DNA from: Spirosoma panaciterrae DSM 21099
GTDB taxonomy: Bacteria > Bacteroidota > Bacteroidia > Cytophagales > Spirosomataceae
Assembly: GCF_000374025.1 (NCBI RefSeq)
Contig: NZ_KB893173.1
Location: forward strand, 460,508-524,507
DNA length: 64,000 nt
Reading direction: 5' to 3'
A model generated the notes under the pieces. The model ran no database searches. It was given only the letters and a program-made list of their open reading frames with translations, and was not told where the DNA came from. The position numbers and the translations under genes were made by a program. Shown here in pieces: positions 25,996 through 35,370 of this stretch (its first letter is position 1; every line of letters starts with the position of its first letter).

Positions 25996-27687
25996 ATGAC
26001 AAGCATCAAACCCTGGATGGTTAGGTTTAGCTTACTGGGCTTGTTTGTACTGGCAGGCTGTCAGCCTGAACTAGTCAGGCCAGTTCGTATCCGGCTAAAG
26101 CTAGGGGACCAGCCTCAATGGGCGTCACGGAACTGGCCTGACCAGAACTGGGAAGCCACCAACGGCACATCCCAGAAACAGGTATTCTGGGTACGTTTTC
26201 ACTTCCGGCTGGACGCTGCGACTGCCCCCCCTAAGCCATTGGGGGTACGAGTTGTGGCACTAGGCTCTTTCGATGCATTCTGGGATGGACACCCAATTGG
26301 CCACAATGGCCGGGTAGGTAAGACCAGAGGTACCGAACAACCAGGGCTGCATGCTACGGAGTGGCCTCTGCCGGATGCCGATACCCAGCCTGGGGTTCAT
26401 GTGCTGGCATTGCGGGTGTCCAATTTCTATAGCGGCACCAACTACAGCTTTTACAATTGCGTCATTGAGCATTATCCCGACAGGGTACGAACCTCGTTAC
26501 AAACGGTCGGCTGGATGGCTATGCTGGCGGGAACCTTCCTGATCGGGGCTATATATTACCTGATTTTATCTGTTCATAACCGTAAAGAGCCTCTATTCCG
26601 ATTATTCAGTCTGATTTGCGGGTTGTTCTTCTGCCTGATACTCGTGGAATATATACCGTTTGTCTGGCCGTATCGCTACTATGTACAAACGCCCCGGCTA
26701 GAAATCATTGGGGTACTGACCGGATGTATTTCGCTACTGGTTCCTTCTTTTTTGAATCGACAATTCGCCCTCTTTCAGCCCAAACGCTTCTCGCTCCTGC
26801 TACTGGGGATTTTACTGGGAATTTCGATCTACTTCCATGGCCGATACGATTTTACGGCTCAACTGCTAAGTCTAACGATGGGGATTAGTGCGTTGCTGAT
26901 TGCCAGTCTGGCTGTATTACGACAGCGAAAAGGGGCCATCGGTATCCTCATTTCGGTCGTATTGAGTGGACTATGCGCCTGCATTTTCTATTATGATTAT
27001 AGCCTTTACCTAAGTTTCAGCTTTTTATTGCTGGCCATGCTGTATGGGCTGGTTCTTCGCTCGCAGGAAATTGACCGGGCTTACCAGCAGAGCTTACTGC
27101 TTTCGGAGAGGTTGAAAACAGAATTGCTCAAGAAAAGCATCCAACCGCATTTTTTGTTCAACAGCTTAACCGCGCTCATCGATTGGATTGAAGAATCGCC
27201 CCGGCAGGGTGTCGTGTTTATTGAAGCGCTGGCAGAAGAGTTCAAGTTATTGAGTCAAATGGTCGATGTCCGCTTGGTGAGCATCGTCCATGAAATTGAC
27301 CTATGCAAAAGCCATTTGGCGGTTATGCGTTTTCGGAAAGAGATCGACTATCTGTGGGAAGATTCGGGCATTGACCCAACCGATACGCTTCCTCCAGCAT
27401 TGCTGCATACCGTTCTGGAAAACGGGATTACCCATAGTTTACCTCTGGCTGATGGGACGGTCCGGTTTCATCTGTCATTTCAGCGAAACGAGCGCTATCG
27501 ACAATATCAGTTCCGTACTCAGGCCATCAACCGAACCACCGGAAAAAACGACCGGCCAGGCATGGGATTCCAGTATATAAAAGCCCGTCTGACGGAAAGT
27601 TATGGCCATGCCTGGACGTTGGACTCCCAGCAAACTGAAGAAGGCTGGCTAACCCAACTAACCATCTATGCGCATCCTGATCATTGA
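25996..27687 (+). CDS. LytS-type membrane histidine kinase with 7TMR-like sensor
   Basis: The 563-residue protein begins with a lipobox-like signal (LLGLFVLAGC, Cys22). A beta-rich sensor domain follows (residues about 40-165, with VFWVRFHFRLD and GVRVVALGSFDAFWDG), and then seven to eight transmembrane helices (about 175-365), the 7TMR-DISM arrangement. The kinase is of the LytS/His_kinase family: IQPHFLFNSLTALIDWIEE with the phospho-accepting His385. The ATP lid has ENGITHS as N box and GMGFQYIKARLTESYG as G box. The response regulator gene overlaps it by 20 bp. The ligand is unknown; a carbohydrate or envelope signal would fit the sensor type. Confidence 0.9.
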   Translation: MTSIKPWMVRFSLLGLFVLAGCQPELVRPVRIRLKLGDQPQWASRNWPDQNWEATNGTSQKQVFWVRFHFRLDAATAPPKPLGVRVVALGSFDAFWDGHPIGHNGRVGKTRGTEQPGLHATEWPLPDADTQPGVHVLALRVSNFYSGTNYSFYNCVIEHYPDRVRTSLQTVGWMAMLAGTFLIGAIYYLILSVHNRKEPLFRLFSLICGLFFCLILVEYIPFVWPYRYYVQTPRLEIIGVLTGCISLLVPSFLNRQFALFQPKRFSLLLLGILLGISIYFHGRYDFTAQLLSLTMGISALLIASLAVLRQRKGAIGILISVVLSGLCACIFYYDYSLYLSFSFLLLAMLYGLVLRSQEIDRAYQQSLLLSERLKTELLKKSIQPHFLFNSLTALIDWIEESPRQGVVFIEALAEEFKLLSQMVDVRLVSIVHEIDLCKSHLAVMRFRKEIDYLWEDSGIDPTDTLPPALLHTVLENGITHSLPLADGTVRFHLSFQRNERYRQYQFRTQAINRTTGKNDRPGMGFQYIKARLTESYGHAWTLDSQQTEEGWLTQLTIYAHPDH

Positions 27688-28366
27688 AGATGAAGCCCGA
27701 ATAGCCGCCCGAATCGAGCGATTCGTCCGGGAATTACTAGGCCCAACACGAACCCGTCTGGCCCGTTGCGACAGCGTTGCGGATGGTATCGAGCACATTC
27801 GTAGCCAGGGCATTGATCTCCTGTTCCTGGATCTTAATTTGAACGGGCAAGACGGTTTTGAGGTACTGAAACATGTGGTTGCGGAGTCTTTTCATACGAT
27901 TGTGATTTCAGCCTACACCGATAAAGCAATCACTGCCTTTGAGTATGGGGTGCTCGATTTTATTGCCAAACCTTTCGCTATCGAACGGATACAACAAGCG
28001 CTGAATCGGGTGGAATCAAGAGCGGCCTCATCACAGCCATCCCTTAAATTTCTAGCCGTAAAAGGGCGTGGACAGATTCGATTGATTCCCGTAGACGACG
28101 TACTGTTTGTACAAGGCTCAGGTGTTTATTCAGAACTCCATTTACAAAATGGCACAACCGTATTGCATGATAAATCGCTGGAAAAACTAGCTCAACTGCT
28201 GCCAGCCAGCTTTGAGAGAATTCACAAATCCTATCTGGCCGACAGCCGTTATTTTTCAAAAATCCACATTCAATCGGGTGGTCGCTATACGCTTCAATTA
28301 ACCAGTGGGCATCATTTGCCCATTGGTCGAACTCGGTATGAGCAACTCAAAAAGCATTTTTATTAG
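27668..28366 (+). CDS. LytTR family response regulator
   Basis: This 232-residue protein pairs a receiver domain (IIEDEA, phospho-acceptor Asp55 in LLFLDLNL, Lys101 in FIAKPF) with a C-terminal LytTR DNA-binding domain (about 125-232, with FLAVKGRGQIRLIPVDDVLFVQGSGVYSELHL and RIHKSYLADSRYF). It overlaps the kinase gene by 20 bp, so the two are co-translated as a cognate pair. The receiver's Asp, Lys and Thr/Ser residues are all present, so normal phospho-signalling is expected. Confidence 0.94.
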   Translation: MRILIIEDEARIAARIERFVRELLGPTRTRLARCDSVADGIEHIRSQGIDLLFLDLNLNGQDGFEVLKHVVAESFHTIVISAYTDKAITAFEYGVLDFIAKPFAIERIQQALNRVESRAASSQPSLKFLAVKGRGQIRLIPVDDVLFVQGSGVYSELHLQNGTTVLHDKSLEKLAQLLPASFERIHKSYLADSRYFSKIHIQSGGRYTLQLTSGHHLPIGRTRYEQLKKHFY

Positions 28367-28439
28367 TCAGGCCCTGGCTCTCCTGACATAGGGTTGTCAG
28401 ACCTGAGCGCGAGATTTGTCGTAGATCAATAAAAAAACC

Positions 28440-28871
28440 ATGCGACAGGACTTAATTGTATCCAAATCCATCGACATCAATGCCAGCCCAGCTCGTGTCT
28501 GGGACGTATTAACCAACCCTTTGCTTATTCAGGAATATTTGTTCGGTACCGAAACCCTTACCGACTGGACCATTGGCAGCGCGATTGTTTTTCAGGGCGA
28601 ATACGAAAACCAATCCTATCAGGACAAGGGGATCATTCTGGAAAATGTCCCGAATCAATTACTCAGTTATAGCTATTGGAGTGGTTTTTCGGGCCTGGAA
28701 GACAAGCCCGAAAACTATGCCACAGTTACTTACCGCATCACCGAAAAAGGCCCGAATCGTACTGAATTCACCTGGACTCAGCAGGGCTTTTCGACCGAAG
28801 CCGGCTATGCCCATTCGCTCAACGGAATGGACGATTTCCTCAATCAGATCAAAGCCATTGCTGAGCGATAG
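28440..28871 (+). CDS. SRPBCC / AHSA1-type lipid-binding-like protein
   Basis: The 143-residue protein has the START-like fold typical of AHSA1 proteins: SKSIDINASPARVWDVLTNPLLIQEYLFG at the start, DWTIGSAIVFQGEY in the middle, and TRIT-like strands ending with a long helix (SLNGMDDFLNQIKAIAE). These proteins bind hydrophobic ligands in a cavity, or act on Hsp90 as AHSA1 does. In bacteria most are of unknown ligand. It is 73 bp after the LytTR gene, so it could belong to the same transcript. A two-way hairpin follows its stop. Confidence 0.87.
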   Translation: MRQDLIVSKSIDINASPARVWDVLTNPLLIQEYLFGTETLTDWTIGSAIVFQGEYENQSYQDKGIILENVPNQLLSYSYWSGFSGLEDKPENYATVTYRITEKGPNRTEFTWTQQGFSTEAGYAHSLNGMDDFLNQIKAIAER

Positions 28872-28879
28872 GCGCTAAA

Positions 28880-28911
28880 GTCATTGAGTGAAGTTTATTT
28901 CACTCAATGAC
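28880..28911. terminator. Hairpin between convergent genes (bidirectional terminator)
   Basis: A perfect 13-bp stem (28880-28892 with 28899-28911, arm GTCATTGAGTGAA) encloses a 6-nt loop. The right arm overlaps the last codons and stop of the minus-strand lipoprotein gene, so it serves both genes. Confidence 0.7.
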
Positions 28912-29293
28912 ATATGGTTTTTAAAACTTTCTCTATCTCATCGTCAAGTTGCTGACGTTCTTCTGCCCGGTGGTAGGTCGCCGTAAAGAGGCTGTCCATT
29001 TTTTTAGTGATTTTCTCCGCCAGTTGACCTGTACGTAGTGTATAGCTCGTTTTAAGCGAATCTATTTTTGCACTCTGGGCAACCGACAGTTGCACTTTGT
29101 GTCTGGCCAACGAATCTTCCATAAAACGGATCTCATTAGCCGCGTTAAATCGCTCGTTTTTCAATTGGCGAGCCTCGCACTCCAGGGAGGCCATGAGCTG
29201 GGCATCCTGATGCAACTGTTCCTGCTGAATTTTCTGACAGTTCGTTACGACAAAGCCTAGCAGCAGCAATCCAAAAGTAGTTTTCCGTTTCAT
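28904..29293 (-). CDS. Small coiled-coil lipoprotein, unknown function
   Basis: This 129-residue protein starts MKRKTTFGLLLLGFVVTNCQK, a lipoprotein signal ending in Cys19. The mature part is almost wholly helical and charged (QLMASLECEARQLKNERFNAANEIRFMEDSLARHK), so it probably forms a coiled coil. It lies 4 bp downstream of the haloperoxidase-like gene on the same strand, and the two are probably one operon. I do not recognise a family. Confidence 0.7.
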   Translation of the reverse strand: MKRKTTFGLLLLGFVVTNCQKIQQEQLHQDAQLMASLECEARQLKNERFNAANEIRFMEDSLARHKVQLSVAQSAKIDSLKTSYTLRTGQLAEKITKKMDSLFTATYHRAEERQQLDDEIEKVLKTICH

Positions 29294-29297
29294 CGTA

Positions 29298-30719
29298 TCA
29301 CTTTACAGATTGGGGCCACTGGATTGCTTTCAAGACGTTGTCGCCGATACCGCGCCCCATCAACAACCCGTTTTGGTTGTCCATATCGTAGTGGATACCA
29401 CCATATAACCGCGAATTGGCACATTCCTGAGCCATTGCCGAAAAGTTGGTAAACTTCCGGGGCTGAAATCCGTGCTGCACCTGCGAGCGGTCGGTAAAGG
29501 TGTAATTGCCATCGCCATTCGTAAACAGCTTTATAAAAATCCGCTCTCCGACAGCGATCTCCGTAGCATGTCCTGACGTGTAGGCAGGAAACGCGGGGGT
29601 ACCGATAACCGTCTGAAAATTAGGATCAATGTACTTTTGAATATACGAAACGGGCCGGATCAAGGAATAATCGTACTTTGCTTTCCAGCAGGCGATGAAT
29701 GCATCTATTTCGCCAACGCCCAACATGGCATACCCAACTACTGCTTTTTCGAGGGTGGCATTGGTTTCTTCCAGCAACTGAGTCATAATATTGAAGGTGT
29801 GGCCGGTAGGTGTACAGGTGGCAAATGGATCATCGGCCCAGAACTTCGTAATTTCAACCTGCTCGGCCGTGTTTCCTTTTACCTGATTATAAACGGCCAG
29901 GGCTTGTTTGTAAAAGGTCGATGACTTATCCGTCGAGAAGGCTATTGGTTTTGCAGGGCTTCCAAACGCCATGTCGGACGCAATAACGGGGCGGCATTGA
30001 AACCAGTGTGGGCTTAGTGGAGTGAGGTTTTTAGCATCGGTAGGTACCCATTTATCGGCACCCGTAACGGGTGTATACGGCTTCGAAAACGGATTCAGAT
30101 AGGATTCATGCCCGCCATCGGTCTTGGAATAGTCATAAATTGCCTGCGATACGGCTTTCCCGTGCTTCTCCGAAAGATCAGCCAGGGGCTTGTTGATGGT
30201 AGCGGTAAAATTGGCCAGGTTTTGCGCTTCCAGGTCGTTTATTTTTTTCAGGTTGGCTTCGCTTAAATTCTTGTCGAACATTTTCCGCATCATATCGGCA
30301 ACGGCCGCATTGACCACGATACCCCAGTGATACCGTATATAGTCTGGCGATGGTTTAGGCATACTGGCCGGTACAAGCTGATTGAGTTGACCAGCCAGCG
30401 GGCTTGCATTTGGAATGCCGCTATAAACGGATTCGTAGGCCGCTATACCCACATACCCAAAGGCACGGGAAGCCTGGGGCGGTAGAAAGCCCGCTGTTTC
30501 TTTCACAATTCGACATTCGAGCGAAAACCACTCACGTAAAAAATCGGCCGAATAATTCGAAACCGTATTGGGCTTTACCGGCTCTACGTCAATTGTGGAG
30601 GTACAGCCTGCCAGAAAAAGCCCCAACGCTGCTATATAGACAAAACGAGTCTGGCCAAAGCCTTTACAACACAGCAGAAAAACGGATTTCAATCGAAAAA
30701 GGTAATGTATATTTTTCAT
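29298..30719 (-). CDS. Vanadium-dependent haloperoxidase / PAP2-like lipoprotein
   Basis: The 473-residue protein has a lipoprotein-like signal (ALGLFLAGC, Cys near 39). Its C-terminal half holds the vanadium haloperoxidase/PAP2 core: KYDYSLIRPVSYI (the Lys and Arg that bind phosphate or vanadate), PAFPAYTSGHATEIAVGE (the Ser-Gly-His motif) and SRLYGGIHYDMDNQNG (the last Arg and His). These supply the vanadate/phosphate-binding residues and catalytic His. It could oxidise halides with peroxide or act as an acid phosphatase; sequence alone does not decide. A small coiled-coil lipoprotein follows 4 bp downstream. Confidence 0.9.
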   Translation of the reverse strand: MKNIHYLFRLKSVFLLCCKGFGQTRFVYIAALGLFLAGCTSTIDVEPVKPNTVSNYSADFLREWFSLECRIVKETAGFLPPQASRAFGYVGIAAYESVYSGIPNASPLAGQLNQLVPASMPKPSPDYIRYHWGIVVNAAVADMMRKMFDKNLSEANLKKINDLEAQNLANFTATINKPLADLSEKHGKAVSQAIYDYSKTDGGHESYLNPFSKPYTPVTGADKWVPTDAKNLTPLSPHWFQCRPVIASDMAFGSPAKPIAFSTDKSSTFYKQALAVYNQVKGNTAEQVEITKFWADDPFATCTPTGHTFNIMTQLLEETNATLEKAVVGYAMLGVGEIDAFIACWKAKYDYSLIRPVSYIQKYIDPNFQTVIGTPAFPAYTSGHATEIAVGERIFIKLFTNGDGNYTFTDRSQVQHGFQPRKFTNFSAMAQECANSRLYGGIHYDMDNQNGLLMGRGIGDNVLKAIQWPQSVK

Positions 30720-30932
30720 AGTCAGTAACAGTTAGGTTGAAGTCACGGCGCACTTACAAAAGGATAAATGAAGGTGACTCATGCTGTATTGAGTTATTTC
30801 ACAACACAGTAAAAAACATCCGCCCACAACCACAAACAGGAAACCCTATCAGTGATATGGTATGAATCAAGGGCGTAAAATGTAGCTTAATTGAACAAAT
30901 AGAAGAAGCCGAATATTCAGCAGCCTATCTCC

Positions 30933-31472
30933 TCAGCTTTCGGGGGGAGGAGAATGAACAGGCAGAGTACGGGCCAAAAACACGAATAACAGATCAGGAA
31001 TGCGTATGGTCCTGCACCACTGAGGAGCGAGAAAATGAAAAACAACGCGCGGAGTAGGTGAGTACTCTTTCAACAAAAACTTAAGAAAGCGATTCGTCTT
31101 TTGTTGGGATTCACTAGCTCCACTAATACGATCATTTAGGAAAGAAAGCAAATCGTGCTGCCAAACCGAATGACTCTCCATTTCAAGGCCGGCAATGTAG
31201 AGCATCGTATCCTTAACTTCCACACTAACAACTGAATAATAATGGCCACGATACGTAAACCCATCCGACGTTGTACGGGCAATATCGTTGAGTTCGAATT
31301 TGTTTTTTAACGGAATCTGAAATTCGACAAGACTATCTACCGACCGATAGACCAACAATCGTTTCGACAAATCGTGTTCGGCCTGCCACCAGCTAGCCAC
31401 TGCCACTAACATGTAGGCCAGTGTATGGTATACGATTAAGGTAAAAAGGCCGATGGATACAAATTTCTTCAC
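30933..31472 (-). CDS. Hypothetical membrane-anchored protein
   Basis: This 179-residue protein begins with a hydrophobic segment (KKFVSIGLFTLIVYHTLAYMLVAVASWW) that may be an uncleaved anchor. A soluble domain follows with LVEFQIPLKNKFE and FTYRGHYYSVVSVEVKDTMLYIAG. A second hydrophobic piece lies near the C terminus (IPDLLFVFLARTLPV). The pattern SLVEFQIPL…FTYRGHYYSVV is something I associate with a common uncharacterised Bacteroidota family near metal-transport genes. No such neighbour is present here. It stands alone, with more than 200 bp of gene-free sequence on each side. Confidence 0.6.
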   Translation of the reverse strand: MKKFVSIGLFTLIVYHTLAYMLVAVASWWQAEHDLSKRLLVYRSVDSLVEFQIPLKNKFELNDIARTTSDGFTYRGHYYSVVSVEVKDTMLYIAGLEMESHSVWQHDLLSFLNDRISGASESQQKTNRFLKFLLKEYSPTPRVVFHFLAPQWCRTIRIPDLLFVFLARTLPVHSPPPES

Positions 31473-31673
31473 ACAGTGAGGTTTGGCAACGTAACGTCGA
31501 CGAATGCCAAGCCATCTACAAAACTTATGCCATTGTTAACAATTCATCGTTTCTGTTAAAAATGGCCTTAGGGTGTATTTTCATGAAAATTTAACGCGCA
31601 CTAATCCATCATTTTTAGCCTCGTTGGCCCGTCGAGCTGCTTTATTCGTCCCATTCCGAACGGCTAATAAGGC

Positions 31674-31722
31674 AACAGGTTTGGCAAACCCCATCTGCCG
31701 ATTGAGCTTTGCCAAACCTGTT
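31674..31722 (-). terminator. Hairpin after the glutaryl-CoA dehydrogenase gene
   Basis: AACAGGTTTGGCAAA (31674-31688) pairs perfectly with TTTGCCAAACCTGTT (31708-31722), a 15-bp stem, 25 bp downstream of the minus-strand stop at 31747. The following strand is only loosely T-rich. Confidence 0.65.
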
Positions 31723-31746
31723 TTCTCCCGCAACGTTTGCGGCTTG

Positions 31747-32955
31747 TTATTTAAAGGCCGGAATGCCGGTAATTTCGGCTCCCAGAATAAGCAGTTGAAT
31801 ATCGTGCGTGCCCTCGTAGGTACTCACCGATTCGAGGTTCATCAGATGCCGCATAATTGGATATTCTCCCGAAATACCCATCGCACCTAAAATCTGGCGA
31901 GCCTCCCGAGCCGTTTTTAAGGCCATTTCAACATTGTTGCGCTTCGCCAGTGAAATTTGAGCCACCGTGGCCCGGTCTTCATTCTTGAGCATCCCCAGCC
32001 GCCAGCAAAGCAGTTGAGCCTGCGTAATATCGGTCAGCATCTCGGCCAGTTTCTTCTGTATAAGCTGAAAACTGGCAATGGGTTTGTTGAATTGAATCCG
32101 TTCAAGCGCATAGCGTCGGGCCACTTCGTAGCATTCCATAGCGGCTCCTACGGCCCCCCAGCAAATGCCATACCGCGCCTGTTCCAGGCATTTCAGGGCA
32201 CTTTTCAGTCCGTAGGCATCGGGCAATATATTTTCTTTCGGTACCTGTACATCCCGAAACACCAGTTCGCCTGTACTGCTGGCTCGTAACGACCACTTAT
32301 TATTGATTTCGGCAGTTGTAAAACCTTCCATGCCCCGCTCCAGAATCAGCCCACGTACTTTACCCTGATCATTTCTGGCCCATACGATGGCAATATCGGC
32401 AATGTTGGCGTTGGTAATCCAGAGTTTCGACCCATTGAGCAGGTAGTAATCGCTACGCTCGATAAAGTTCGATTCCATACCGCCGGGATCTGATCCATGA
32501 TTAGGCTCCGTCAGGCCAAAACAACCGAGCATTTCACCCTTTGCCAATTTGGGCAGGTACTTTGCTTTCTGTTTTTCCGAACCAAAGGTTAGAATGGGGT
32601 ACATGACCAGGGAGTTTTGAACGGATACGCATGAACGCATGCCTGAATCGCCCCGCTCGATCTCCTGAGTCATCAGCCCATACGAGATCTGATCCAGCCC
32701 CCCACCTCCATATTCAGTTGGGATGGTAGCTCCGAACACACCGATCTGGCCAAACTTGCGGACAAGATGCTGGGGAAATTCGGCACGTTGTGCATACTCT
32801 TCAGCAATGGGCGTTATTTCGCGCTTCACAAAATCACGGACAGCAGACCGAACCAGTTTATGTTCGGCCGTAAACAGATCGTCAAGGTTGTAGAAATCCG
32901 GCGATTCAAATGTATCGACCTTATTTCTAGGCGGGGTTATCGATTGGGATTGCAT
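31747..32955 (-). CDS. Acyl-CoA dehydrogenase, glutaryl-CoA dehydrogenase type
   Basis: The 402-residue flavoprotein matches the acyl-CoA dehydrogenase fold. It has the FAD-site segment CFGLTEPNHGSDPGGM, WITNANIADIAIVWAR, the Arg-rich RYALERIQFNKPIASFQLIQKKLAEMLTDI and the C-terminal catalytic region NLESVSTYEGTHDIQLLILG, where the Glu of YEGTHDI is the catalytic base. This sequence style is that of glutaryl-CoA dehydrogenase, which oxidatively decarboxylates glutaryl-CoA to crotonyl-CoA in lysine/tryptophan breakdown. A closely related short-chain dehydrogenase cannot be excluded. Monocistronic, with its own hairpin. Confidence 0.9.
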   Translation of the reverse strand: MQSQSITPPRNKVDTFESPDFYNLDDLFTAEHKLVRSAVRDFVKREITPIAEEYAQRAEFPQHLVRKFGQIGVFGATIPTEYGGGGLDQISYGLMTQEIERGDSGMRSCVSVQNSLVMYPILTFGSEKQKAKYLPKLAKGEMLGCFGLTEPNHGSDPGGMESNFIERSDYYLLNGSKLWITNANIADIAIVWARNDQGKVRGLILERGMEGFTTAEINNKWSLRASSTGELVFRDVQVPKENILPDAYGLKSALKCLEQARYGICWGAVGAAMECYEVARRYALERIQFNKPIASFQLIQKKLAEMLTDITQAQLLCWRLGMLKNEDRATVAQISLAKRNNVEMALKTAREARQILGAMGISGEYPIMRHLMNLESVSTYEGTHDIQLLILGAEITGIPAFK

Positions 32956-33080
32956 AGTGGGTTAACCGAAAAAAACAGGGCTTGTTGTAGGAATAAGGGA
33001 TTTTTTGCCAATTTACAAGAAGAATTATGTATCCCTTCAGGCAAGCCTTTTCTGGCAGGCCAATTTACCTGAACATTTCG

Positions 33081-33629
33081 ATGAAAATTCACATTTTCGG
33101 AGCATCCGGCTCGGGGGTAACCACGTTAGGCAATGCCCTATCCAATCAAACTGGAATTCCTTATTTCGATACGGACGCGTATTACTGGATACCAACAAAC
33201 CCGCCCTACAGTTCCAGAAGAAACCCGACTGAGCGTAATAAACTACTCACCAACGACTTAAACCATTCTGCTGATTGGATTATTGGTGGATCGCTCCTCA
33301 ACTGGGGAGAGCAATGGCTGTCTGCGTTCGATCTGGCGGTTTTTCTCTGGGTAGCCCCAGAATTACGGCTGGAACGGTTACGAAAACGTGAGTTTCAACG
33401 GTATGGAAATCTGATTTTTACGGACAAAGATCGCAAGCAGCAACACGAAGAATTCATTGACTGGGCATCGGGATATGACTCCAACCTGGCGCATGGCCGC
33501 ACGTTACAGGCTCATGAAAACTGGATGCGCGAACTCAGTTGCCCCCTCATAGACATCCGTGGCGACTATTCAGTAGCCGAACGGCTGGCTATTGTTCTCC
33601 GACAGATGGAGCAGCATAGCCTAAAGTAA
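33081..33629 (+). CDS. P-loop kinase-like protein (adenylate kinase-like)
   Basis: The 182-residue protein begins MKIHIFGASGSGVTTLGNALSNQTGIPYFDTDAYYW. GASGSGVTT is a Walker A-type loop in which Val replaces the usual Lys, and a Tyr/Asp-rich substrate region follows. The second half has LRKREFQRYG and HEEFIDWASGY, as in bacterial adenylate-kinase-like or topology-modulation (FlaR-like) proteins. ATG 33081 is chosen because the P-loop begins directly after it. The Walker A lysine is absent, so ATPase activity is uncertain. It is 28 bp upstream of the GMC gene and may be co-transcribed with it. Confidence 0.78.
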   Translation: MKIHIFGASGSGVTTLGNALSNQTGIPYFDTDAYYWIPTNPPYSSRRNPTERNKLLTNDLNHSADWIIGGSLLNWGEQWLSAFDLAVFLWVAPELRLERLRKREFQRYGNLIFTDKDRKQQHEEFIDWASGYDSNLAHGRTLQAHENWMRELSCPLIDIRGDYSVAERLAIVLRQMEQHSLK

Positions 33630-33657
33630 GATTAGCGCGTCGGGCACTTTACTAACC

Positions 33658-35370
33658 ATGGCATACTTTCTTATCGATAGCCTCAAAACCCAAACGTACG
33701 ATGCCCTGGTTGTAGGGTCTGGTATCAGTGGTGGCTGGGCGGCCAAAGAACTCACCCAGCAGGGCCTTCGTACATTGCTCCTGGAGCGTGGGCGCCCGGT
33801 CAATCACGTAACGGATTACCCAACGGCCCTGCTCAATCCATGGGAGTTGGAACATCGGGGCCAGGTACCGCTGGCTGTTCGAAACGAGTATTCGATTGCC
33901 AGCCGGAATTATGCCTTCCATGAAGATACCATGCACTTTTTTGCCAAAGATAGCGAGCAACCCTATGTGCAGGAAAAACCCTACGATTGGATACACGGCT
34001 ATCAGGTAGGTGGGCGTTCGCTTACCTGGGGGCGGCAAACCCAGCGCTGGAGCGATTTTGACTTTGAAGGCCCTGCCCGTGATGGCTATGCCGTAGACTG
34101 GCCTATCCGCTATACCGATATAGCCCCGTGGTACAGTCATGTAGAACGATTTGTGGGCATTACCGGCCATAAAGATGGGCTGCCCACATTGCCCGATGGT
34201 GAGTTTTTACCTCCGCATGAGATGTCGTGCGTCGAAAAGTACTTCAAACAACAGGTGGCAACCCGCCACTCGGATCGGCATGTGATTATCGGCCGGGCGG
34301 CTCATATTACCGAGCCCAAGCCCATTCATTTGCAACAGGGTCGGGCCCGTTGTCAGCACCGAACTCTTTGCGAACGTGGCTGTCCATACGGTGGGTATTT
34401 CAGCAGTAATGCTTCTACCATTCCCTGGGCCATGCGTACTGGAAAGCTAACCCTACGCCCTCACTCGGTCGTCCATTCCATCATCTATGATGAACAGAAA
34501 GGCCTGGCAACGGGGGTTCGTGTCATCGACACCCAAACGCATCAGATGACGGAATACTACGCGCGAATTATTTTTTTGAATGCCTCGGCCCTGCACACGA
34601 ACCTGATACTCCTGAACTCGACCTCCCACCGTTTCCCGAACGGACTGGGTAATGATTCGGGCTTGCTGGGTACGCATATGGCCTTCCATAGTTATCGGGG
34701 CCGGGTTACAGCAACGTATGATGGCTTTCTGGACTCCACAACGGACGGACGTCGGCCCAATAGCAGCTACATGCCCCGATTTCGAAACGTTTTCAAACAG
34801 GAAACTGACTTTCTGCGTGGGTATGCGGCCACGTTTTATTCGTCGCGAGGGCAGATTGACAACCAGGAAGGAGTTGGCGCAACATTGAAGCAGAATCTGC
34901 TCAATTCCCAGCCAGGAGAATGGCAGGTTGGCTCCGCTATGATGGCTGAAACCATTCCGAAAGCGCAGAGTACGGTCCGGCTCGATCCTGTCCTGAAAGA
35001 CAACTTTGGAATCCCGCAGTTACGCGTATCGGTCGACTACGATGACAATGACCGGAAAATCCTGAAAGACTTTTTTGAGCAATTTACCGAGATGTATACC
35101 CAGGCAGGTTTTAAAAACATTCGGGCCATCGATACCGGACGCTTGCCCGGCAGCGAAAACCACGAAATGGGAGGTGTCCGTATGGGTCGGGATTCCAGAA
35201 CATCGCTGCTCAACCGCTGGAATCAACTTCACCACTGCCCAAACGTATTTGTTACTGATGGCGCCTGTATGACTTCCACCAGCACCCAAAACCCGTCGCT
35301 GACGTACATGGCACTTACCGCCCGAGCCGCCCATTACGCGGTCAGGCAGATGAAAGCCAAAAACCTATAG
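33658..35370 (+). CDS. GMC family oxidoreductase
   Basis: The 570-residue flavoprotein has an N-terminal FAD-binding GxGxxG motif (VVGSGISGGWAAKEL, residues about 18-32), a second FAD contact in VGGRSLTWGRQTQRW and the C-terminal GMC signature with RLPGSENHEMGGVRMG and DGACMTSTSTQNPSLTYMALTARAA. A Cys cluster (CQHRTLCERGCPYGG) is typical of Bacteroidota GMC proteins, which oxidise sugars, sugar acids or alcohols. Such genes usually sit with a gluconate-2-dehydrogenase subunit 3 gene; none is present. The last codons (KNL and TAG) form one arm of a 29-bp inverted repeat. Confidence 0.92.
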   Translation: MAYFLIDSLKTQTYDALVVGSGISGGWAAKELTQQGLRTLLLERGRPVNHVTDYPTALLNPWELEHRGQVPLAVRNEYSIASRNYAFHEDTMHFFAKDSEQPYVQEKPYDWIHGYQVGGRSLTWGRQTQRWSDFDFEGPARDGYAVDWPIRYTDIAPWYSHVERFVGITGHKDGLPTLPDGEFLPPHEMSCVEKYFKQQVATRHSDRHVIIGRAAHITEPKPIHLQQGRARCQHRTLCERGCPYGGYFSSNASTIPWAMRTGKLTLRPHSVVHSIIYDEQKGLATGVRVIDTQTHQMTEYYARIIFLNASALHTNLILLNSTSHRFPNGLGNDSGLLGTHMAFHSYRGRVTATYDGFLDSTTDGRRPNSSYMPRFRNVFKQETDFLRGYAATFYSSRGQIDNQEGVGATLKQNLLNSQPGEWQVGSAMMAETIPKAQSTVRLDPVLKDNFGIPQLRVSVDYDDNDRKILKDFFEQFTEMYTQAGFKNIRAIDTGRLPGSENHEMGGVRMGRDSRTSLLNRWNQLHHCPNVFVTDGACMTSTSTQNPSLTYMALTARAAHYAVRQMKAKNL

